Shown: piece by piece, positions 17,105 through 26,277 of the stretch
Position numbering within the stretch: position 1 is the first letter of the stretch
Layout of the letters: every line of letters begins with the position of its first letter
Source of the DNA: Pelagimonas varians
Lineage (GTDB): Bacteria > Pseudomonadota > Alphaproteobacteria > Rhodobacterales > Rhodobacteraceae
Reading direction: 5' to 3'
Assembly: GCF_003208435.1 (NCBI RefSeq)
Contig: NZ_QKMF01000006.1
Coordinates: 62,001-126,000 of the forward strand
DNA: 64,000 bases
Notes under the pieces: model-generated
What the model saw: only the letters and a program-made list of their open reading frames with translations
Told to the model about the DNA's origin: nothing
Databases searched by the model: none
Program-made: the position numbers and the translations under genes

Positions 17105-17716
17105 ATGTCTCTGACCTTGCTCGCCATCTTTATCCCGGCCTGTTTTGCCCTCAACCTTTCGCCGGGGCCAAATAACTTGCTGGCGTTTTCCAATGCCTCG
17201 CGGCTTGGGTTTTGGCCTGCGCTTGCGGGAGGTTTGGGCCGTCTGCCGGTGTTTGCCGCGATGATTGCACTGGTGGCCGTTGGGCTTAGCACCCTGCTGA
17301 CCAGCTTTGAGGCTGCTTTGATTGCGGTCAAATACGCAGGGGCAGCCTATTTGATCTATGTCGGCTACAAAATGTGGACTGCGCCTGCCCCGAGCGAAGC
17401 GATGTCGGCCCAGACCAATGTTTTGGCCCTGATGCGCCGCGACATGAGTTTTGCCGCCGCCAACCCAAAAGCGATTGCGGTTTTCACGGCGTTTTTCCCG
17501 CAGTTCATCGACAATTCCGGCAACCTGCTTGAGCAATTCGCCGTGTTGGGGGCCTTGTTTTTAGCGCTGGAGGTGGCCGCGATTGCCATCTACGCCGCGC
17601 TCGGCCGTGCAATGAGCCATGTGCTTACCCCGCTCCGTCTTCACCGCTTGAACAAAGGCGTTGGCGGCTTTTTAATTTTCTCTGGCCTGACGATGGCCCT
17701 CAAACCCGAGAGCTGA
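17105..17716 (+). CDS. LysE/RhtB-family exporter inside the choline operon
   Basis: Membrane protein of 203 residues with about six hydrophobic segments and the family motif NLSPGPNNLLAFSNASRLGF, then AANPKAIAVFTAFFPQFID. It belongs to the LysE superfamily of amino acid or metabolite exporters. It sits 70 bases after choX, and choW starts three bases after its stop, so it is co-transcribed with the choline importer. An exporter within an importer operon is unusual; it might move glycine betaine, a precursor or an unrelated amino acid. Substrate not known. Confidence 0.87.
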   Translation: MSLTLLAIFIPACFALNLSPGPNNLLAFSNASRLGFWPALAGGLGRLPVFAAMIALVAVGLSTLLTSFEAALIAVKYAGAAYLIYVGYKMWTAPAPSEAMSAQTNVLALMRRDMSFAAANPKAIAVFTAFFPQFIDNSGNLLEQFAVLGALFLALEVAAIAIYAALGRAMSHVLTPLRLHRLNKGVGGFLIFSGLTMALKPES

Positions 17717-17719
17717 ACA

Positions 17720-18556
17720 ATGGACTGGATGACAGAATACAAGATCCCCGTAGGTGACGCAGCCGAAGCTGTGTTCAACTGGCTGCAAAAACATGGAGCC
17801 GTGATTTTCGACGGAATGGCCGAGGCGATGGAATGGCTGATCGATGCCATTTTGTGGGTCCTGCAATCGCCGCATCCGCTGATCGTGGTCGCAGTGATGG
17901 CCGCGGCATCATGGTTTGTGCACCGCACTTGGAAGGTGCCAGCGCTTATCGTGGTCGGGTTCTTGTTCATTATGAACCAAGGCTATTGGGAAGAAACCAC
18001 AGAAAGCCTGACATTGGTGCTGTCTGCTTGTGTGGTCTGTATGGGAGTCGGGGTGCCAATCGGCATCGCTATGGCGCACCGCCCGCGACTATACGCGTGG
18101 ATGCGTCCGGTTCTTGATCTTATGCAAACCTTGCCAACTTTTGTCTATCTGATCCCCGCGATTGTGTTTTTCGGCATCGGGATGGTGCCAGGTCTGATTG
18201 CTACAGTTATCTTTGTGGTTCCCGCACCAATCCGGCTGACTTACCTTGGTATTTCGTCCACTCCGACAGCCCTGATAGAGGCTGCAGACGCCTTTGGCGC
18301 GACCCCGCAACAAAAGCTGTGGAAGGTGGAACTGCCTAGCGCGCTGCCGCAGATTATGGCGGGCATGAACCAAACCATCATGTTGTCGCTGTCGATGGTT
18401 GTGATCGCAGCCTTGGTTGGTGCTGATGGCCTTGGCGTTCCGGTTGTGCGGGCCTTGAACCGCGTCGACACGGGGCTTGGGTTCGAAGCCGGTTTGATCA
18501 TTGTTGTGGTCGCCATCATGCTAGATCGCGCCCTGCGCGTGGGAGAAGATAAATGA
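17720..18556 (+). CDS. choW: Choline ABC transporter permease
   Basis: Inner-membrane permease of 278 residues from the ProW/ChoW group. Hydrophobic segments cover about residues 53-90, 96-125 and most of the second half. The ABC-permease EAA-like loop is visible: LIEAADAFGATPQQKLWKVELPSALPQI. It starts three bases after the LysE-type gene, and its stop overlaps the ATG of choV. Together with ChoX and ChoV it should import choline across the inner membrane. Confidence 0.93.
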   Translation: MDWMTEYKIPVGDAAEAVFNWLQKHGAVIFDGMAEAMEWLIDAILWVLQSPHPLIVVAVMAAASWFVHRTWKVPALIVVGFLFIMNQGYWEETTESLTLVLSACVVCMGVGVPIGIAMAHRPRLYAWMRPVLDLMQTLPTFVYLIPAIVFFGIGMVPGLIATVIFVVPAPIRLTYLGISSTPTALIEAADAFGATPQQKLWKVELPSALPQIMAGMNQTIMLSLSMVVIAALVGADGLGVPVVRALNRVDTGLGFEAGLIIVVVAIMLDRALRVGEDK

Positions 18557-19554
18557 CCGCTGTCAGCTTTGAAAATGTCTCGATTATGTTCGGAGACAAC
18601 CCGAAATCCGCTTTGCCGCATGCCGACAAAGGCTTGGAGAGGTCGGAAATACAAGAACAAACCGGTCAGGTTCTAGGCGTGCATGATTGCTCGCTCGAGG
18701 TCCAGGAGGGCGAGATCGTTGTTCTGATGGGCCTGTCCGGTTCGGGGAAGTCGACTTTGTTGCGCGCGGTGAATGGTTTGAACCCGGTGGTTCGCGGGGC
18801 CGTGCATGTGAACAATGGCGGCGACATGGTCGACGTTGTCAGTTGCTCCAAAGCGCGGTTGCGCGACATCCGTCAGCACCGCGTTGCAATGGTGTTTCAA
18901 CAGTTCGGACTGCTGCCTTGGCGCACGGTTTCCGAAAACGTCGGGTTTGGTTTGGAACTGGCGGGCATGGAAACTGCCAAGCGTGCTGAGACTGTCAAAC
19001 ATCAACTTGAACTTGTCGGTCTCAATGACTGGGCGGACCGCAAAGTCGGTGAGCTTTCTGGCGGAATGCAGCAGCGGGTCGGGCTTGCGCGCGCCTTTGC
19101 CACAGATGCTCCGATCTTGCTTATGGACGAACCCTTTTCAGCGCTAGATCCGCTGATCCGCACCCGTTTGCAGGACGAACTGCTTGAGCTGCAGCACGAC
19201 CTGAAACGTACAATTATTTTTGTCAGCCATGATCTCGACGAAGCGTTCAAGCTCGGGAATCGCATCGCCATTCTCAAAGGCGGGCGGATCGTCCAGTCTG
19301 GCACCCCGCGTGAGATTTTCTCGAATCCCGTGGATGACTATGTTCAGGACTTCGTCGCCAATATGAACCCGCTTGGGGTTCTGACTGCCCGCGACGCGAT
19401 GGAAGCAGGCACTGGCGATACTGCCGTGGATGCAGAAACCCCGATCCGTGAAATCATGCCAAATCTTGCCCAAGGTCCGGTTACAGTCATGGAAAACGGC
19501 ACGGCCATCGGCCGCGTTTCAGCTCAAAGCGTCGTGGCACGCCTTTCGGAATAA
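18553..19554 (+). CDS. choV: Choline ABC transporter ATP-binding protein
   Basis: ATPase of 333 residues that powers choline import. Walker A is GLSGSGKST (60-68), the Q-loop FQQFGLLPW, the signature LSGGMQQRVGLARAFA, Walker B ILLMDEPFSALDP, and the switch histidine VSHDLDEAF. The N-terminus has a longer insertion before Walker A than ProV, as in ChoV-like proteins. The last 45 residues (PIREIMPNLAQGPVTVMENG) look like part of one CBS-type unit. ATGA overlaps choW. Confidence 0.94.
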   Translation: MTAVSFENVSIMFGDNPKSALPHADKGLERSEIQEQTGQVLGVHDCSLEVQEGEIVVLMGLSGSGKSTLLRAVNGLNPVVRGAVHVNNGGDMVDVVSCSKARLRDIRQHRVAMVFQQFGLLPWRTVSENVGFGLELAGMETAKRAETVKHQLELVGLNDWADRKVGELSGGMQQRVGLARAFATDAPILLMDEPFSALDPLIRTRLQDELLELQHDLKRTIIFVSHDLDEAFKLGNRIAILKGGRIVQSGTPREIFSNPVDDYVQDFVANMNPLGVLTARDAMEAGTGDTAVDAETPIREIMPNLAQGPVTVMENGTAIGRVSAQSVVARLSE

Positions 19555-19592
19555 GAGTTCTGATTTCTTCTGTCCAAAAATATCCCGGGGGT

Positions 19593-19611
19593 GTGGGGGC
19601 AGCGCCCCCAC
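19593..19611. repeat. Palindrome GTGGGGGC-AGC-GCCCCCAC
   Basis: Perfect 8-base arms around AGC, in the gap between the convergent choV and crotonase genes, next to AAATATCCCGGGGG. The core matches the palindrome at 6981-6999. Similar elements recur in Rhodobacteraceae intergenic DNA, as far as I know. Confidence 0.7.
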
Positions 19612-19617
19612 GCGGTC

Positions 19618-20223
19618 CTATCCAATCAGCCGCTTGATCGCTGTGGCGTGCTCCTTGCTGGCTCCGGCTGTGTCCTCGGCCAACAAACGCGCGGCGTCCA
19701 AAACATTCCCGTCGACCACGCGATTGACCAACCCCCACTCTAGGGCTTCTTCCACCAAAATCTTCTGCCCGGACATCAAGATCATTTTCGCACGCGATGT
19801 GCCGACCAAGGCAGCCAGTCGTTTGGGGTCCGAAGGCTGCGGCAAAAATCCCAGCTTCATCACCGGATAAAACACCTTTGCCCCCGGCACTGCGATCCGC
19901 AGATCGCAGGCTAAAAACATTCCCATGGCACCGCCGGCAACTGTGCCATTAGCTGCGCAGATTGTAAGGGCATCCAAACGCGCAATTGCTCCTGACAAAC
20001 GCTCCCACAAAGGTGACGTTGCCAGCCCTGCCTTTGCTGCCTCTAGATCTGCACCAGCGGAAAACACTTTACCCTTACCTGTCAAAATCAACACCCGTGC
20101 ATCGCGGGCGTCTTCGGCAATAACGCAAAGCTGTTCCAACATTTCGGCGGTCAGCGAATTGGCTTTGTCTGGCCGGTCGATGGTGGCGACCCATAGATCC
20201 CCGTCTTTCGTCAGAGTTATCAA
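19618..20223 (-). CDS. Short crotonase-family protein lacking the usual catalytic glutamates
   Basis: Enoyl-CoA hydratase/isomerase-like protein of 201 residues, shorter than the usual 255-260. CoA-site features are FSAGADLEAA and GTVAGGAMGMFLACDLRI. By eye-alignment, the two hydratase glutamates (GGGCELA and QPE contexts) are Gly101 and Val121, so ordinary hydration is unlikely. The start is TTG at 20223 overlapping the SDR stop as TTGA, which supports coupling to that gene. It may be an isomerase, thioesterase or related activity. Confidence 0.8.
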   Translation of the reverse strand: MITLTKDGDLWVATIDRPDKANSLTAEMLEQLCVIAEDARDARVLILTGKGKVFSAGADLEAAKAGLATSPLWERLSGAIARLDALTICAANGTVAGGAMGMFLACDLRIAVPGAKVFYPVMKLGFLPQPSDPKRLAALVGTSRAKMILMSGQKILVEEALEWGLVNRVVDGNVLDAARLLAEDTAGASKEHATAIKRLIG

Positions 20224-20969
20224 ATCAAACCCGCCTGTTTGCGAATACTTTCATCCCGCAAGGAAACTTCATCTCCGAGGTATCGGTCGGCCTCAGAGCT
20301 GCACATCCAAAGCAGAGTCTTTGCGACCCATTCCGGCGGGATATGGTCGGACCAATCCAGCTGGCTGATCGGGTTGATGCCAGAGGCTTTGATTTCGCGT
20401 TGCATCTGCGTCGCAACCGTACCGGGTGACAGCGAAATCGCGCGCACACCCTTGTCGCCATATTCCTTGTCAGCCATTTTTGTCAGCATCAGCGCGCCCG
20501 CTTTGGACGAACAGTAGTGTGACCACGCTTCAACCGGACCATGCGCCGCGCCGGACCCGATGGTCAGAATCGTGCCGCCGCCGTGTTCCAACATCACAGG
20601 CAAAGCCGCGCGCATTCCGTGGAACACCCCTTTGAGGTTGATGTCGATGACCTGCCCCCATGCGTCCGGATCTGCGTCAGCCAAATGTGCCACTGGCTCG
20701 ATGATACCTGCGTTGTTGATCAAGATGTCCAAGCTGCCAAAGGTCTTGACGCAGGCTTGAACCGCTTGGTTCATTTCCCAATAGCGGGCGATGTCACAAG
20801 GGATCGCAATCGCCTTGTCACCAATTTCGCCCGCCAGTTCGGCAATCGCCTCGGACGAGCGGGCCACCAAGGCCACATTCGCACCTGCTGCGGCGAAAAT
20901 CCGCGCAGAATCAGCCCCGATTCCGCGGCTAGCTCCTGTTATCAAAACAGTTTTTCCTGAAAGATCCAT
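20220..20969 (-). CDS. Short-chain dehydrogenase/reductase
   Basis: NAD(P)-dependent SDR of 249 residues. The cofactor motif is TGASRGIG, then NNAGI, catalytic Ser in ILTIGSGAAHGPV, and YCSSK with the catalytic Tyr and Lys. The start at 20969 has AGGAG seven bases upstream; another ATG six codons earlier is less likely. The next gene on this strand is the crotonase-like protein, overlapping by TTGA, so the two probably act together on a CoA or fatty-acid-like substrate. C-terminal LWMCSSEADRYLGDEVSL is as in other SDRs. Substrate unknown. Confidence 0.92.
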   Translation of the reverse strand: MDLSGKTVLITGASRGIGADSARIFAAAGANVALVARSSEAIAELAGEIGDKAIAIPCDIARYWEMNQAVQACVKTFGSLDILINNAGIIEPVAHLADADPDAWGQVIDINLKGVFHGMRAALPVMLEHGGGTILTIGSGAAHGPVEAWSHYCSSKAGALMLTKMADKEYGDKGVRAISLSPGTVATQMQREIKASGINPISQLDWSDHIPPEWVAKTLLWMCSSEADRYLGDEVSLRDESIRKQAGLI

Positions 20970-21096
20970 GCAATCGTCTCCTCGCATCTCGTAATCTAGT
21001 TAGAGCGTACATAGTATGGAATCCAGTCCCTTGACCGTCCCTCGTTGGGGCACGACACTAGGGTGGTAATTTGATCAATCGACAAAGAGGTGGATT

Positions 21097-22614
21097 ATGA
21101 AACGGTTTTATGGGGCGTCAGCGCTGGCCCTTTGCGCATTTGGAGCCCCGGCCTATGCGGATGTTACACCGCAACAGGTTTGGGATGATCTCGAAGCTTA
21201 CATGCAAGGTTTTGGCTATTCCGTCACCGCCACCGAAGCAATGGACGGAAGCAATCTGAACCTGACCGATGTCGTTATGTCGATGCAGGTGGCAGAAGAA
21301 GACATCATTGCAGCCTTCAGCATGGACAGCATGACGCTGACAGATCAGGGCGACGGAACTGTTGCTATTGATTTCCCGTCGGTAATGCCCGTGACAATCA
21401 AAGGCACCGATGGCGGCGATGATGTTGATGTCACAATCAACCTTGGCCAAGAAGCGATGAAATTGGTCGTTTCGGGCGATCCGGACAATCTGACCTACGA
21501 CTATTCGGCAGATAAAATGACCATTGCTTTGGGCAAGATGATGGCGGACGGCGAAGAAATCACTCGCGATATGTTGCGTGTTGACGTCGAAGCTGGGCCA
21601 ATTTCCGGTCAATCGACCGTCTTGCGCGCAGCCGGGTTGCAAAGCATTTCCCAGACGATGGACTATGGCGACATCACCTATGACATCGCCTTTAACGATC
21701 CGGATTCTGAAGATTCAGGTCTGTTGAACGGTCTTTTGAATGGCGTGACAGCATCGGGCGAAACCGTCATGCCGATGGATATCGACTATTCCGATCCTGC
21801 GGCGATGTTTGCGGCCGGTTTTGGTGTCGATGTCACCATGGGCCACACCGGCGGACGCATGGATTTCTCTGTGACTGAACGGTCGGGGGCCACCAGCGGC
21901 AAAACCAGTTCGGGAGGGGGCTCCCTGACTTTTGCCATGTCCAGCGACAACATGGCCTACAAGCTGAGCGGGTCGGATGTGTCGGTTGATGTCACCAGCC
22001 CGGAAATCCCAATGCCGATCAGCGCCCAATTGGCCGAAACCGGCTTTTCGCTGAATGTGCCTTTGAAGGCCGCGGATGCGCCACAAGATGCCAATATCGA
22101 GGTTGTCCTGGGTGGGTTCGAGATGGCTGAAATGCTGTGGAATATCTTTGATCCAGCGGCGAATTTGCCACGTGATCCGGCCACGATCCGCGTCGCACTG
22201 GATGCCGAAGTGACGCCATTTGCCGATCTGTTCGATCCCGAAGCAATGGAAAAAATCGAAATGGAGGATGGTGTACCGGGTGAATTGAATTCGGTTAGTC
22301 TGCGTGAGCTGGTGATTGACGCCGTCGGGGCCAAAATCATGGGTTCGGGTGCCTTCACTTTTGACAACACAGATATGGAAAGCTTCGACGGCTTGCCACG
22401 CCCCGAAGGAAAACTGGACGTCTCCATTTCCGGTGCCAACGGGTTGCTTGATCAGCTGATTGCGATGGGTCTTTTGGCCGACGAAGATGCAATGGGCGCG
22501 CGTATGATGATGGGCATGTTCTCTGTTCCCGGCTCAGAGCCAGACACAGCAACATCCGAGATTGTCATCAACGCCGAAGGTCATATTTTGGCCAATGGCC
22601 AGCGCTTGAAATAA
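21097..22614 (+). CDS. DUF2125 domain protein, secreted
   Basis: Exported protein of 505 residues with a signal peptide (ALALCAFGAPAYA then DV). The rest is rich in Asp and Ser, with few charged basic residues, and has repeated beta-strand-like blocks with turns (for example TMTLTDQGDGTVAIDFPSV in shape). It fits the DUF2125 family seen in Rhodobacteraceae, whose role is not known. RBS AAAGAGGTGG lies before the ATG. It is divergent from the SDR at 20220-20969 and ends in a strong terminator, so it is a single-gene unit. Confidence 0.8.
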   Translation: MKRFYGASALALCAFGAPAYADVTPQQVWDDLEAYMQGFGYSVTATEAMDGSNLNLTDVVMSMQVAEEDIIAAFSMDSMTLTDQGDGTVAIDFPSVMPVTIKGTDGGDDVDVTINLGQEAMKLVVSGDPDNLTYDYSADKMTIALGKMMADGEEITRDMLRVDVEAGPISGQSTVLRAAGLQSISQTMDYGDITYDIAFNDPDSEDSGLLNGLLNGVTASGETVMPMDIDYSDPAAMFAAGFGVDVTMGHTGGRMDFSVTERSGATSGKTSSGGGSLTFAMSSDNMAYKLSGSDVSVDVTSPEIPMPISAQLAETGFSLNVPLKAADAPQDANIEVVLGGFEMAEMLWNIFDPAANLPRDPATIRVALDAEVTPFADLFDPEAMEKIEMEDGVPGELNSVSLRELVIDAVGAKIMGSGAFTFDNTDMESFDGLPRPEGKLDVSISGANGLLDQLIAMGLLADEDAMGARMMMGMFSVPGSEPDTATSEIVINAEGHILANGQRLK

Positions 22615-22632
22615 GCGGGCTTGCGCAACGAC

Positions 22633-22664
22633 AAAGGGCGGGGAAATTTCCCCGCCCTTTTTTT
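22633..22664 (+). terminator. Rho-independent terminator after the DUF2125 gene
   Basis: AAAGGGCGGGGAA pairs with TTCCCCGCCCTTT with nearly no loop, followed by TTTTTTT. It is a strong terminator, and its convergence with the SDR at 22705 makes it likely to act in both directions. Confidence 0.9.
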
Positions 22665-22704
22665 ATTTGTCTCCAGCTTATGCACTGAACAGACTTTTCA
22701 GAAA

Positions 22705-23457
22705 TTACTTTCGCAAGGAGGGCAAGCCAACGCCAGTTGCTTCAAACCCGCCATCTGCTGCCAGCACCTGACCGGTAATGAACGAGGCTTTGTCAGAGGC
22801 GAGGAAGCAGATTGCTTCGGCTATTTCGCGCTCGCTGCCGTAACGGTTCAGCGGCAAGGCGTCATGATAGGCGTCGATGATGTCTTGGCTATGCACAGCC
22901 ATCGCCAGTTTGGTGCGCACCGGGCCGGGGGCAACGCAATTCACGCGGATGCCATCTTCGCCCAGTTCGGCTGCATATTGTTTGGACAGTTGGATCACCG
23001 CTGCCTTCGAGGTGCCATAGGCCACCCGTAGGGTGGAGGCGCGCAAGCCGCTGATCGAGGCAATATTAACAACGGCACCGCGAGTCGCTTTCAAGGCGTC
23101 GGCGCAGGCCTGCGTGCACAAGAATACGCCATCCAAATTGGTGTCCATCACTTTGCGCCATGTGGCAAAATCGGTATCGGCGATGGGGCCGAAATCGGCA
23201 ACTCCGGCGTTGTTGATCAAGGCATCGATTTGCCCGCCCCACTCTAATACCTGTGCCAGCATGTCATCGACGGCTTCGGGGATCGAAATATCGCGTTCAA
23301 CTGCCAAAACACCCGTGCGGGTTGCTGCTGCCAAGGCCAGTTCGGGGCCGTCGCGATCGACCATTGCAACGCGCCACCCCATTTCCAAAAACAAATCCGT
23401 TGTCGCCAGCCCGATCCCGCGGGCCGCGCCGGTCACAATTGCTATTTTCCCAGCCAT
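22705..23457 (-). CDS. Short-chain dehydrogenase/reductase
   Basis: NAD(P)-dependent SDR of 250 residues: cofactor motif VTGAARGIG, NNAGVADFG, catalytic Ser in VNIASISG, and YGTSKAA with the catalytic Tyr and Lys. The C-terminus FITGQVLAADGGFEATG is typical of FabG-like or sugar-alcohol SDRs. ATG at 23457 is 42 bases from the UbiH-like gene upstream on the same strand, so the two may be co-transcribed. Substrate unknown. Not related to the SDR at 20220 beyond the fold. Confidence 0.93.
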   Translation of the reverse strand: MAGKIAIVTGAARGIGLATTDLFLEMGWRVAMVDRDGPELALAAATRTGVLAVERDISIPEAVDDMLAQVLEWGGQIDALINNAGVADFGPIADTDFATWRKVMDTNLDGVFLCTQACADALKATRGAVVNIASISGLRASTLRVAYGTSKAAVIQLSKQYAAELGEDGIRVNCVAPGPVRTKLAMAVHSQDIIDAYHDALPLNRYGSEREIAEAICFLASDKASFITGQVLAADGGFEATGVGLPSLRK

Positions 23458-23499
23458 GAAATCCTCCCAGATCCAAGTGTCCCCGAAAACATCAGGGTG

Positions 23500-24711
23500 T
23501 TATTTGCGCATTAAATCCGGCAAGTCTCCGGTTAGTCCTGCCGCTTCGCGGATAAAACCGCGCCGCAGGCCCGGCATAGACCCGATGACCGCCATTCCCA
23601 AATCACGGCCAAGGCGCAGCAGCGAGCTATCATTCGAAAACAGCCGGTTGAACAAATCTGTTGCTGCTGCAAGCGATGCCGTGTCCCATCGCCGCCAGCT
23701 TTGATACCGCTCTAGAACCAAAGGCGAGGCAAAGTCTTCGCCGCGCCGAACGGCATGGGCAATCACATGCGCCAGCGCAGCCACATCGCGCAAACCGGCG
23801 TTTAGCCCTTGTCCGGCAATCGGATGCATCCCATGAGCTGCATCGCCGATCAAAGCCATGCGCGGGGCAACAAAACTATTCGCCAGCGTTAGGTTCAAGG
23901 GATAGGCGTAGCGTTGGCCAGCCAAGGAAATATCGCCTAGGAAATCGCCAAATCGAGGCCGCAAAACTTGGAGGTATTCTTCTTCTGGTAGCGCATTTAC
24001 GGCCCGTGCCTGCGCGTCTTTCTCGCTCCAGACAATCGAGCTGCGATTGCCGGTCAAGGGCAAGATCGCCAGAGGTCCGGGGGGGAGGAACAGTTGATGC
24101 GCGACGCCGCCGTGAGGTTTCTCATGCGCGATCGCACAGACCAGTGCAGTTTGCCCATAGCTCCAGCCTGTTCGCCGGATTCCGGCGCGGGCGCATGTCC
24201 CACTGGATCGGCCATCGGCACCAATCAACAGGCGGGCGCTCAGGGTCTCGCCACTGGCCAAAGAAACTGTCGCTAGGTGGATGTCGCAGTCTTGTGCCAC
24301 AACGGTTTCGCCTGCGCGGTGGGTCACCCGCGGCTCGGCCTCCATTGCGGCCAATAGTGCGCGGCGCAAATAGCGGTCTTCGAGCATATAGCCCATCGGA
24401 CCTTCTTCGATCTCGGCACTGTCGAAATGCAACCCCAAGAAAACCGAGGCATCGCCGACGCGCCCGTCCGAAACCTTGATTTCCGTCATTTCCTGCGCGT
24501 TTTGGGCCAAATCACCCCAAAGACCGAGCGCTGCCAGCATTCGCTTGGAAGACTGGGCCAAGGCATAAGATCGCCCGTCAAAATCCAAGTCTTCGCGCGT
24601 GTCTACAGGCAGGGAATCGATGACGGTGCTGCTCAGCCCGACCTGCGCGGCTGCCAATGCAAGGGCCGGACCGTTAAGCCCGCCGCCCACTATTATCAAA
24701 TCGCTGTTCAT
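23500..24711 (-). CDS. UbiH/UbiF-family FAD-dependent monooxygenase
   Basis: Aromatic-ring hydroxylase of 403 residues, probably in ubiquinone synthesis. FAD motif DLIIVGGGLNGPALALAAA at the N-terminus, then GADGRSSGTCARAGI (the GDG-like DG motif) and the second FAD motif RMALIGDAAHGMHPIAGQGLNAGLRDVAAL. The start at 24711 gives MNSDLIIVGG, the family N-terminus; further ATGs upstream overlap the amidase promoter region. Transcription is divergent from the amidase. Which position of the ring is hydroxylated is not clear. Confidence 0.88.
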   Translation of the reverse strand: MNSDLIIVGGGLNGPALALAAAQVGLSSTVIDSLPVDTREDLDFDGRSYALAQSSKRMLAALGLWGDLAQNAQEMTEIKVSDGRVGDASVFLGLHFDSAEIEEGPMGYMLEDRYLRRALLAAMEAEPRVTHRAGETVVAQDCDIHLATVSLASGETLSARLLIGADGRSSGTCARAGIRRTGWSYGQTALVCAIAHEKPHGGVAHQLFLPPGPLAILPLTGNRSSIVWSEKDAQARAVNALPEEEYLQVLRPRFGDFLGDISLAGQRYAYPLNLTLANSFVAPRMALIGDAAHGMHPIAGQGLNAGLRDVAALAHVIAHAVRRGEDFASPLVLERYQSWRRWDTASLAAATDLFNRLFSNDSSLLRLGRDLGMAVIGSMPGLRRGFIREAAGLTGDLPDLMRK

Positions 24712-24793
24712 GAAGGGCAATATGCGCCTGAAATCCGGATTGTCCATGCGCTTCGCTGCCGCTACCGTGACTGAAAACAAGATGGGGCGTGTC

Positions 24794-26125
24794 ATGACCA
24801 AATGGGCCAAACAATCAGCAGCGGACCTTGGACGCGGAATAGGGGCAGGACAGATTGATCCCGTCGCCCTGACACAACACTTCCTGGATGCAATTCAATC
24901 CCACCCGATGGCGGATCGGATCTATGCCCGCGTTACCCCTGACCGCGCATTGGCTGAGGCAAACGCTGCGTCAGAGCGCGCCATTTTAGGCCGCCGGTTG
25001 TCGCCTTTGGACGGGGTGCCGGTAAGTTGGAAGGACCTGTTTGATACGGCAGGGGTCGAAACCGAAGCGGGTTCGGCATTGCTTAAGGGGCGGATGCCGG
25101 TTTCAGACGCAGCGGTTCTAAAAACGGCATCGGCGATGGGGCTGGTCTGTTTGGGCAAAACCCATATGTCGGAATTGGCGTTTTCCGGTTTGGGATTGAA
25201 CCCGGTCACCGCCACATCGCCTTGTGTCAACGATCTTGAAGCGGTTGCCGGCGGGTCGTCGTCAGGTGCGGCAACTTCGGTGGCGTTTGGGTTGGCAGCG
25301 GCGGCTGTCGGGTCGGACACCGGTGGGTCTGTGCGCATTCCGTCGGCTTGGAATGATTTGGTCGGGTTAAAAACCACCTCAGGGCGATTGTCCTTGCAAG
25401 GCGTTGTGCCTTTGGCCGCGAAATTCGACACCGTGGGGCCGCTATGCCGTACGGTTGAAGATGCGGCAATGATGCTTGCCGCCCTTGAGGGGCGTGCCGG
25501 GCCGGATTTGCGCGGTGCCTATGGGCTCAAGGGGCGTCGTTTTGGGGCCTTGCAGACCATTGTGATGGAAGACCTAAGCCCCGAAGTCGCTGCGGCCTAT
25601 GACGAGAGTCTGGCCCGCTTGCGCGCAGCAGGTGCCGAGATCGTGCCGATCGAGGTGCCCGAACTGGCGCGGTCCATAGCGGATGCCGGGGTTTTATACA
25701 CATCGGAAGCTTGGGCGACTTGGGGCGTAGAAATTGCGGCGCAGCCGGATTTGATGTTCGCCCCGATCCGAGAACGGTTTGAGGCGGGGCAGGCCACAAA
25801 GGCCTCAGATTACGTGCGCGCCTGGCAAGACCTTGAAAAACTACGCGCAATTTGGGCTACGGCCACCGCTTCGTTGGATGCGGTACTGTGCCCGACAGCG
25901 CCGAACCTTCCGCCCAAAACCGACAAGCTGATGGAGCAAGGGCAGTATTATGTCACGGCCAACCTGCTCACTTTGCGCAACACTCGAGTCGGGAACTTGA
26001 CGGGCGGATGCGGCATTACTTTGCCGACAGGTGTGCCAAGCTGCGGGCTTTTGCTCACTGCGGGGCCCATGCAAGAAGACCGTTTGTTGCGCCTTGCAAA
26101 AGCGGTTGAAACTGCGCTGGCCTAA
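24794..26125 (+). CDS. Amidase signature family hydrolase
   Basis: 443-residue hydrolase with the Ser-cisSer-Lys triad: SWKDLFDTAG (Lys), GGSSSGAATS and GSDTGGSVRIPSAWNDLVG (cis-Ser and nucleophile Ser). It is a GatA-like or AtzF-like amidase; no GatB or GatC is nearby, so it is not the tRNA amidotransferase subunit. ATG at 24794 has GGGGCG upstream and gives a family-like N-terminus; longer starts would run into the divergent UbiH gene. A hairpin follows its stop. Confidence 0.9.
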   Translation: MTKWAKQSAADLGRGIGAGQIDPVALTQHFLDAIQSHPMADRIYARVTPDRALAEANAASERAILGRRLSPLDGVPVSWKDLFDTAGVETEAGSALLKGRMPVSDAAVLKTASAMGLVCLGKTHMSELAFSGLGLNPVTATSPCVNDLEAVAGGSSSGAATSVAFGLAAAAVGSDTGGSVRIPSAWNDLVGLKTTSGRLSLQGVVPLAAKFDTVGPLCRTVEDAAMMLAALEGRAGPDLRGAYGLKGRRFGALQTIVMEDLSPEVAAAYDESLARLRAAGAEIVPIEVPELARSIADAGVLYTSEAWATWGVEIAAQPDLMFAPIRERFEAGQATKASDYVRAWQDLEKLRAIWATATASLDAVLCPTAPNLPPKTDKLMEQGQYYVTANLLTLRNTRVGNLTGGCGITLPTGVPSCGLLLTAGPMQEDRLLRLAKAVETALA

Positions 26126-26129
26126 GGGT

Positions 26130-26161
26130 TTTGCGGCAGACCCGATTGGGTGTGCCGCAAA
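26130..26161 (+). other. Hairpin following the amidase gene
   Basis: TTTGCGGCA pairs with TGCCGCAAA (26130-26138 and 26153-26161). Within it ACCC pairs with GGGT around GATT. It is a perfect two-part stem just after the amidase stop. No T-run follows, so it is a possible rho-type 3' end structure rather than a certain terminator. Confidence 0.5.
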
Positions 26162-26277
26162 TTTGCGACATTCGCGCCACATACTTGAGGGAAGACCCGC
26201 GAATTCTGGACAGTAGGCCCCTCGATTTTGTACCGTAGGCCAAACGGGACGCCAATGATCCCGATACCTGAGGCAGT

